From: an uncultured Flavobacteriia bacterium
Lineage (GTDB): Bacteria; Bacteroidota; Bacteroidia; Flavobacteriales_D; Crocinitomicaceae
Length of the DNA stretch: 6,123 nt
Direction of reading: 5' to 3'
Assembly (NCBI GenBank): GCA_903928365.1
Contig: CAIYQV010000039.1
Location: 1 to 6,123 of the forward strand
Shown in pieces: positions 1 to 5,700 of this stretch. The notes under the pieces are model-generated. The model saw nothing but the letters and a program-made list of their open reading frames with translations. It did no database searches and was not told where the DNA came from. The translations under genes and the position numbers were made by a program. Within the stretch, counting starts at the first letter, position 1. Each line of letters opens with the position of its first letter.

Positions 1-1232
1 ATAATGAAACACTATACACATTGTCAAAACGTTATATGGTTACGGTTGAAGAACTCCAAAAACTAAATCAGCTGAAGTCTTCCCGCATTAAACCAGGTGA
101 TGTCATTAAGATCCAAATAAAGAAAGAGCTGCAGAAAAATATTACGACCCGAACCGTTGAAGCACCATTACAATCCAAGATTGATTCGACGATTCTTTTC
201 CCTAAAAAAAGTTCATATAAAATAGCCTTTTTACTTCCTTTTAATCTTGATAAACAAGATCCAAATGGGGAGAACATTTCCAGATTGGCAACCGAATTTT
301 ATATGGGTGTAAAGCTTGCGCTAGATTCACTGCAGCAATATGGAATGAATGCAGAAGTGTTTGTTTATGATGTGAAAAATGATTCCATTCAGACTAAAAA
401 GTTGTTACAAAAGAACGAATTGAAGGGAGTTGACTTGGTTTTTGGTCCTTTATTCCCCGAAAATGCAGATGTGGTAGCACGTTGGTGTCGTCAGAATGGC
501 GCTCGAATGATCTGTCCTGCCTTGGTGCCTTCATCCATTGTAAAAGGAAACCCATATGTTTATACGACCGTACCTACAGACGCGCAACTTCAGGAAGGTT
601 TAGCCGAATATGTAGCAACCAAGCATAATGGAAGTCAAGTGGTGCTTATTCGTCCGACAGGTGAAAAGGATTTGCTCATGTACGATGCCTTCCGCAGCAC
701 CTTTCTTTCGCAAAGCGGACACCCTAAATTGATCGAAGCCAATTTAGATAACTACATGACATTCCTAAAACGGGACCTTCCAACTGCTTTGATTTTCCCA
801 ACCAACGATAAAGGACTTGTGTTGAAGTTCATGAATAGCATGAATTCGAATGCTTCTCGTTTGAATCCGGATCTGATTGCTCTTTTCGGGACCAAAGAGT
901 GGATGGGTATGGATGAGATGAAGGCGCATTTCAGAAATAGATTCCATTTTCATTACGCCACACCGAATGATATGGACTATTCGCGGGAAATGACCAAAAA
1001 CATGTTGCGATTATATCGTAAGGCTTACAACGCAGATCTTACAAAAATGGCATCTCAAGGTTTTGATGTGGTTTATTCTTTTTGTTCTGAAATGTTGCTT
1101 GGTGTACAAACAGATAAATTGATAATGAATGATTTTCAATTAGAGCAAAAAGGACAGGGTAACGGCTACCAAAATGCCAGGTGTTTCATTTTGGAGCAAC
1201 GCGATTATGAATTGATTAATGTAGGAGATTGA
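1..1232 (+). CDS. LysM-domain protein with type 1 periplasmic-binding fold (5' truncated)
   Basis: The frame is open from the window edge (first full codon at 3), so the real start is upstream. The TTG at 21 is not the start, because the codons before it (N-E-T-L-Y-T) complete the LysM motif, of the form ETLY-x-L-S-K-R-Y-x-V-T-V-E-E-L-x-K-L-N, ending with PGDVIKI near 119. LysM domains bind peptidoglycan glycan chains. After a charged linker (about 120-215), YKIAFLLPF at 216 opens a region resembling the type 1 periplasmic-binding (branched-chain amino-acid-binding, Leu/Ile/Val type) fold: an EFYMGVKLALDSL helix, a VYDVKND strand, and GVDLVFGPLFPENADVVA. The visible part is 409 residues. No transporter genes are adjacent, so a structural or cell-wall-sensing role in the periplasm is as plausible as transport; the ligand is unknown. 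A lipobox or signal peptide cannot be judged. The stop overlaps the start of hemF, which suggests co-transcription. Confidence 0.85.
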   Translation, partial: NETLYTLSKRYMVTVEELQKLNQLKSSRIKPGDVIKIQIKKELQKNITTRTVEAPLQSKIDSTILFPKKSSYKIAFLLPFNLDKQDPNGENISRLATEFYMGVKLALDSLQQYGMNAEVFVYDVKNDSIQTKKLLQKNELKGVDLVFGPLFPENADVVARWCRQNGARMICPALVPSSIVKGNPYVYTTVPTDAQLQEGLAEYVATKHNGSQVVLIRPTGEKDLLMYDAFRSTFLSQSGHPKLIEANLDNYMTFLKRDLPTALIFPTNDKGLVLKFMNSMNSNASRLNPDLIALFGTKEWMGMDEMKAHFRNRFHFHYATPNDMDYSREMTKNMLRLYRKAYNADLTKMASQGFDVVYSFCSEMLLGVQTDKLIMNDFQLEQKGQGNGYQNARCFILEQRDYELINVGD

Positions 1233-2128
1233 GTCTGAATAAAATTGAAATAGCACAGCAATTCCGACTTCTTCAGGATCATATTTGTGGAGAGTTAGAA
1301 CGAATAGATGGTAAAGCAACTTTTCGGGAAGATCTTTGGGATCGCAAGGAAGGAGGAGGGGGAAGAACCAGGATAATTCGTCATGGAGGTGTAATAGAGA
1401 AAGGTGGAGTCGCCTTTTCGGAGGTGTATGGTCCAGTTTCTGAAATGATGAAGAAACAGCTCGGACTTGACGGAAATGAATTTTTTGCAACTGGTGTTTC
1501 CATCGTTCTTCATCCTGGAAATCCTTTTGTTCCGATTATTCACATGAATGTTCGATATTTTGAACTGGATTCCGGAGTTTACTGGTTTGGCGGAGGTATT
1601 GATCTGACGCCTCATTATATTGATGAATCGCAAGCAGCGTTGTTTCATAAACAATTGAAGCAAACCTGTGACAAATACGACGGTTCATTTTATCCTAAGT
1701 TTAAATCCTGGGCGGATGATTATTTTTTTAATCAACACAGAGACGAAACCAGAGGTATTGGAGGGATTTTCTTTGATCATTTGTCTGCAAGTGAAAAGGC
1801 AGGTAAGGAGGATCTATTCAGTTTGTGCATTGATTTAGGCAAATTGTTCCCGTTGATCTATGAAGAACAGGTTGATTTTGGTAAGAATAAGCCTTTCGGA
1901 GAGAGAGAATTGTTGTGGAGAAACCTGAGGAGGGGGCGCTACGTGGAATTTAATTTAGTGTATGATCGGGGCACAAAGTTCGGTCTTCTTTCAGGCGGTA
2001 GAACAGAATCAATTTTAATGAGTTTGCCTGAAATGGCTGCTTGGGAATATGATTTTCATGTGGAAGAAAACAGTCCCGAATCAAAAACACTCTCTTTGCT
2101 TCACAAAGGGAAGATTTGGACAACCTGA
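1229..2128 (+). CDS. hemF: Oxygen-dependent coproporphyrinogen III oxidase
   Basis: HemF carries out the O2-dependent oxidative decarboxylation of two propionates of coproporphyrinogen III to vinyl groups, giving protoporphyrinogen IX in heme synthesis; it is a soluble dimer. The product is 299 residues, the usual family length. Family signatures are clear: EGGGGRTRII (41-50), EKGGVAFSEVYG (57-68), HPGNPFVPIIHMNVRYFE (95-112), WFGGGIDLTPHY (119-130), HRDETRGIGGIFFD (170-183), and RRGRYVEFNLVYDRGTKFGL (234-253) with the Arg/Asp pair of the active site. H95, H105, H140 and H170 match the four conserved histidines of E. coli HemF (96, 106, 145, 175). The start is inferred: an in-frame stop lies at 1217-1219, and the first in-frame ATG is at codon 73, well inside the conserved fold. 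TTG at 1229 is therefore favoured, overlapping the upstream stop as TTGA; CTG at 1235 is possible and better spaced from GGAG (1224-1227). It implies an aerobic or facultative host. Confidence 0.95.
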   Translation: MSLNKIEIAQQFRLLQDHICGELERIDGKATFREDLWDRKEGGGGRTRIIRHGGVIEKGGVAFSEVYGPVSEMMKKQLGLDGNEFFATGVSIVLHPGNPFVPIIHMNVRYFELDSGVYWFGGGIDLTPHYIDESQAALFHKQLKQTCDKYDGSFYPKFKSWADDYFFNQHRDETRGIGGIFFDHLSASEKAGKEDLFSLCIDLGKLFPLIYEEQVDFGKNKPFGERELLWRNLRRGRYVEFNLVYDRGTKFGLLSGGRTESILMSLPEMAAWEYDFHVEENSPESKTLSLLHKGKIWTT

Positions 2129-2155
2129 TTGTTTATAATTACCAAACTTTTTTTT
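2111..2155 (+). terminator. Possible weak intrinsic terminator of hemF
   Basis: AAGATTTGG (2111-2119) can pair with CCAAACTT (2142-2149) with one bulged A. Inside it, ACAA (2120-2123) can pair with TTGT (2129-2132) around a five-base loop. An eight-T run (2148-2155) overlaps the 3' arm and follows it. The hemF stop codon sits in the inner loop. The stem is AT-rich with a 9-base asymmetric bulge, so it is weak for a rho-independent terminator. No better hairpin was seen downstream of hemF. Confidence 0.3.
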
Positions 2156-2341
2156 GCTGTTTTAGGCAACGGATTTGTAAATTGGTCGTCAAATAAACGA
2201 ACCTGACCTGTTACTAATTTGTTAAGTTTTGAAAGAAACAGAAACTGCTCTATTTATTCTATTTGCTTGGCCGTTGTGGTTCTACACGGTAGCTATGTCA
2301 TTTAACTTGCTAAATTTTAATTGTTTATATTCGTGAAACCC
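2129..2341. other. Intergenic gap between hemF and the adhesin locus
   Basis: This is 213 bases without a gene. It holds the distal part of the possible hemF terminator, the candidate promoter, and otherwise AT-rich DNA. Imperfect inverted repeats such as CCGT/ACGG near 2272-2289 are short and bulged. No tRNA, riboswitch-like structure or conserved small ORF was seen. The gap separates a probable housekeeping unit from the secreted-protein unit. Confidence 0.6.
2153..2185 (+). promoter_or_regulatory. Candidate Bacteroidota-type promoter for the small exported protein and adhesin
   Basis: TTTG at 2153-2156 and TAAATTGG at 2178-2185 are separated by 21 bases. The established Bacteroidetes sigma-ABfr consensus is a -33 TTTG/TTG and a -7 TANNTTTG about 17-23 bases apart; here the -7 element matches 5 of its 6 fixed positions. 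It would start transcription near 2190, giving a leader of about 150 bases before the ATG at 2342. A rival -7 match (TATATTCG, 2326-2333) with TTG at 2307-2309 is spaced 16 and would leave almost no leader. Both short motifs could occur by chance in AT-rich DNA. Confidence 0.28.
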
Positions 2342-2755
2342 ATGTTACATCGTTATTATTTTAATAAAATGCTGGCTCTTATCCTTTGTGGAATTGGCTT
2401 GCCTGCGCTGGTCTCAGCTCAGTCCTATGAGGAAGTGTATTCCCAATCTTCCGATGAAGTTCGATCCGTCATGGATCTTAACAAAATGGATGGGAAGCCA
2501 ATTCTCACTAATATTTACGTGAATTATGAATTTTCCTTCAATGGCTTAAACGAAAATGGCAACAGGGATCGGCTCCCGTCGATTCTCTCTAATACATTGG
2601 AGGCCTTTAACATTAGTATAAATCCAACAAATGATCATGTGGTTTTTACATGTCTGATAACCAATGGAATTGAAAAGTTAAAGGCGCCTTTAATTGAACA
2701 TGGAATGAGTTTTAATAACTTATTCAAGAAGGAATACACCATCATTAAGCATTAA
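2342..2755 (+). CDS. Small exported protein of unknown function
   Basis: I do not recognise the family. From ATG 2342 the product is 137 residues: a basic/polar n-region (MLHRYYFNK), a hydrophobic core (MLALILCGIGLPAL) and a VSA cleavage site before QSYEE, so Sec-exported with a mature form of about 111 residues. The mature part is hydrophilic and ordinary in composition, with Lys, Arg, Glu and His present and a single Cys (in FTCLITNGIEKL). It has no transmembrane segment, lipobox or repeats. ATG 2342 is preferred to the upstream in-frame TTG 2321 and GTG 2333, which only lengthen the n-region. It is also preferred to ATG 2369, which would remove all positive charge before the hydrophobic core. 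No Shine-Dalgarno is evident, as is usual in Bacteroidota. Only 12 bases separate its stop from the giant adhesin gene, so the two are probably co-transcribed. A periplasmic or surface accessory role for the adhesin is a guess from position. Confidence 0.75.
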   Translation: MLHRYYFNKMLALILCGIGLPALVSAQSYEEVYSQSSDEVRSVMDLNKMDGKPILTNIYVNYEFSFNGLNENGNRDRLPSILSNTLEAFNISINPTNDHVVFTCLITNGIEKLKAPLIEHGMSFNNLFKKEYTIIKH

Positions 2756-2767
2756 AATTGAAATAAA

Positions 2768-5700
2768 ATGAAAACCACTCTCTCTGAAAAAATCATTTTA
2801 ATTTCTTTAGTACAATTAACTCTTTTTGTACAATTTTCTCTATCGCAAGGTAATACTCCGTGTACTGCAGTTGCATTAACTTCCAGTACATCATGTGTCT
2901 CTACCAGTGGTACTACCGTTGGAGCTACGTATCAGAATAATGCCAATAATGGAGGTACTCCAAGTTGCGGCTCGCCAGGTGCTCCTGACGTTTGGTATAG
3001 TTTTACGCCTACTACAACGGGTTCATATACATTTACTACCCAAGCTGGTAGTATTACGGATGGAGCGATGAGTATAAGCACTGGTGCATCCTGTACCACG
3101 TTAACTCAATCAAGTTGCAATGATGATTTTAACGGTTTGATGCCCGCAATTACTACAAATTTAACGGCTGGAACCACTTACTACATACGATTTTGGCAAT
3201 ATTCGAGCGGAACGGGAACTTTTAGCATATGCATTACACAAAATTCAACGGGTAGTCCGGGTGCATGTATAGGCAGCAATAATGCTTCATGTTCGGTGGC
3301 CGATCCATTTTGTACAGGTACTTCTTATAATTATTGTAATACAACTGGAGTAGGATCATTAGGCCAATATAACTGTCTTTATTCTACTCCGAATCCAATG
3401 TGGATGTATCTCAATATCCAAACTTCTGGAAATATTGACATCCTTATTCAACAATTCACTACGGCAGGTTCACCTATTGATGTTGATTTTGCACTTTGGG
3501 GTCCATTCAGTGGTATTTCAGCAGCATGCGCGGCAATATCACCTTCTACAACCATTCCATTAACTTATCCAAGTGGTACACTTGTCGATTGTTCTTATTC
3601 TTCTGCAGCAACGGAAACTGCTAACATTGTTGGGGCAACAGCTGGGCAATGGTATATGTTATTGATTACTAATTTCAACGGTTCAGCAGGATATATTCAA
3701 TTTTCTCAATCTGGTGGGGGTGGGGCCACTAACTGTAATATCGTTAACCCATCATGTCTGATTACAGGGGTTACAGCAACTCCTTCAACTTGTAATACTT
3801 CTAATCAGTACTCAGTCACAGGAGCAGTTTCTTTTACCAACCCTCCGGCAAGTGGTACGATGACTGTAACCTCAAGCTGTGGTGGTTCACAAACTTTCAA
3901 TGCTCCATTCACTTCACCTTTGAATTATAATTTAGCTGGAATAACACCAACTGGAGGCAGTTGTACTGTTACGGCATCTTTTTCAGCTTTAAGCTGCTCT
4001 CAAACTCAAACGTACACATCGCCGGCTATTCCAACCGTAAATGCTGGTGTGGATCAAACAGTTTGTGCTACAACGGCAGTCACACTGAGTGGCTCGGGAG
4101 CAACAACGTACAGCTGGACTGGCGGTGTTACGAACGGATCATCGTTTACACCTGCTTCTACGGCCACATACACCTTAACAGGAACTAATGCACAGGGGTG
4201 TACGGCTACAGATCAGGTATTGGTTACGGTAAATGCATTGCCAACAACGAATGCCGGCGCTGATGTTACCATCTGTGCAGGTGCTTCGACGACGCTTACC
4301 GCCAGTGGAGCTACAACCTATACATGGTCTCCCTCAACGGGTTTAAGTTCGACGACCGGGACGAGTGTTACTGCGAATCCTTCGGCTACGACTACCTACA
4401 CCGTAACTGGAACAACGGGGACATGTACAAAAACGGACCAAATTGTAGTTACAGTTACTCCATTACCCTTAATAAACGCAGGTGCTGACCAAACAATTTG
4501 CACTGGTTCAAGCGCCAACTTGACGGCTTCTGGCGGTACCACCTATTCGTGGTCACCGGCAACTTCTTTGAGTGCCACATCGGGTGCCTCAGTAACGAGT
4601 AGTGCGACTTCAACCATTACCTATACAGTAACGGGTACAACTTCTGGCTGTACGAATACAGATCAAGTTATAGTGAATGTTAATTCGTTAGCTACAGCAA
4701 ATGCAAATGTTGATCAAAGTGTTTGTGCAGGAGGAACCATCACACTTTCCGGATCTGTTGGAGGTGATGCAACCACAGGTAGTTGGTCTGCATCTTCCGG
4801 TTCTTTTGGAAATTCAACTAGTTTGACTTCTACGTATACGCCAAGTATTACTTCAGGTACAATTACTTTGACTCTGACATCCAATGATCCGGCAGGACCT
4901 TGTCCTGCTGCAACAGATCAAATGATTGTAACTGTTAATCCGTTACCTATACCAAACGCTGGTCCTGATGTGAGCTATTGTGTAGGAGGCAGTACAATAT
5001 TGACAGCATCTGGTGGAGTTAACTATTCATGGTCACCAGCTACTGCGTTAAGCGCTACAACTGGTGCTACTGTTACGGCCAATCCTTCTTCCAGCATAAC
5101 CTATACTGTTACAGCAACATCCTCTAGCGGTTGTACCGCTTCAGATGCGGTTATTGTTACGGTTAATACTCCGCCAACTGTGAATGCTGGTGCCGATCAA
5201 ACGCTATGTCAAGGACCAAATGTTACTTTGGCTGCAACTGGTGCATCAACCTATTCCTGGACAGGAGGTATTTCGAATGGAGTTTCTTTTGGTCCTTCAG
5301 TTGGTTCGACAACCTATACAGTTACAGGAACAGATGTGAATGGTTGTACGAATACGGATGCAGTTGTGATTACAGTAAATGCTTTGCCGGTTGTTGTTGC
5401 AAATGATGTTTCAGTATGTACTTCAAATACGGTTGCAGTGACTGCTTCGGGGGCGAATACCTATTCGTGGTCGCCAGCAACCTCTTTAAGTTCGACTGCG
5501 GGAAGTTCAGTTACTTTTACACCTGGAGGAACAACAACATATACTGTCACTGGTGCAACTACCGATGGTTGTACATCAACAGATCAGGTGACAGTTACCG
5601 TTCTTGCAAACGCTCCAATTAATGCAGGGGCTGATGTATCTATTTGTATAGGCGCATCTACTACATTAACTGCCACAGGTGGAACAACGTATTCATGGAA

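Noticed and set aside
21..23. TTG at 21 as the start of the LysM protein
   Set aside because: The in-frame codons upstream complete the LysM motif, so the gene starts before the window.
68..1663. Minus-strand open frames opposite the LysM protein and hemF (68-277, 765-953, 1140-1490, 1295-1663)
   Set aside because: Each lies antisense to a gene with clear protein-level conservation or fold, with no recognisable domain and no independent start context.
2272..2289. Hairpin in the intergenic gap (CCGT / ACGG)
   Set aside because: The stem is four pairs plus a bulged extension and is not followed by a T-run; it is within chance expectation.
2321..2341. TTG 2321 or GTG 2333 as start of the small exported protein
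   Set aside because: ATG 2342 already gives a well-proportioned signal peptide; the upstream codons add an unneeded extension and overlap a possible -7 element.
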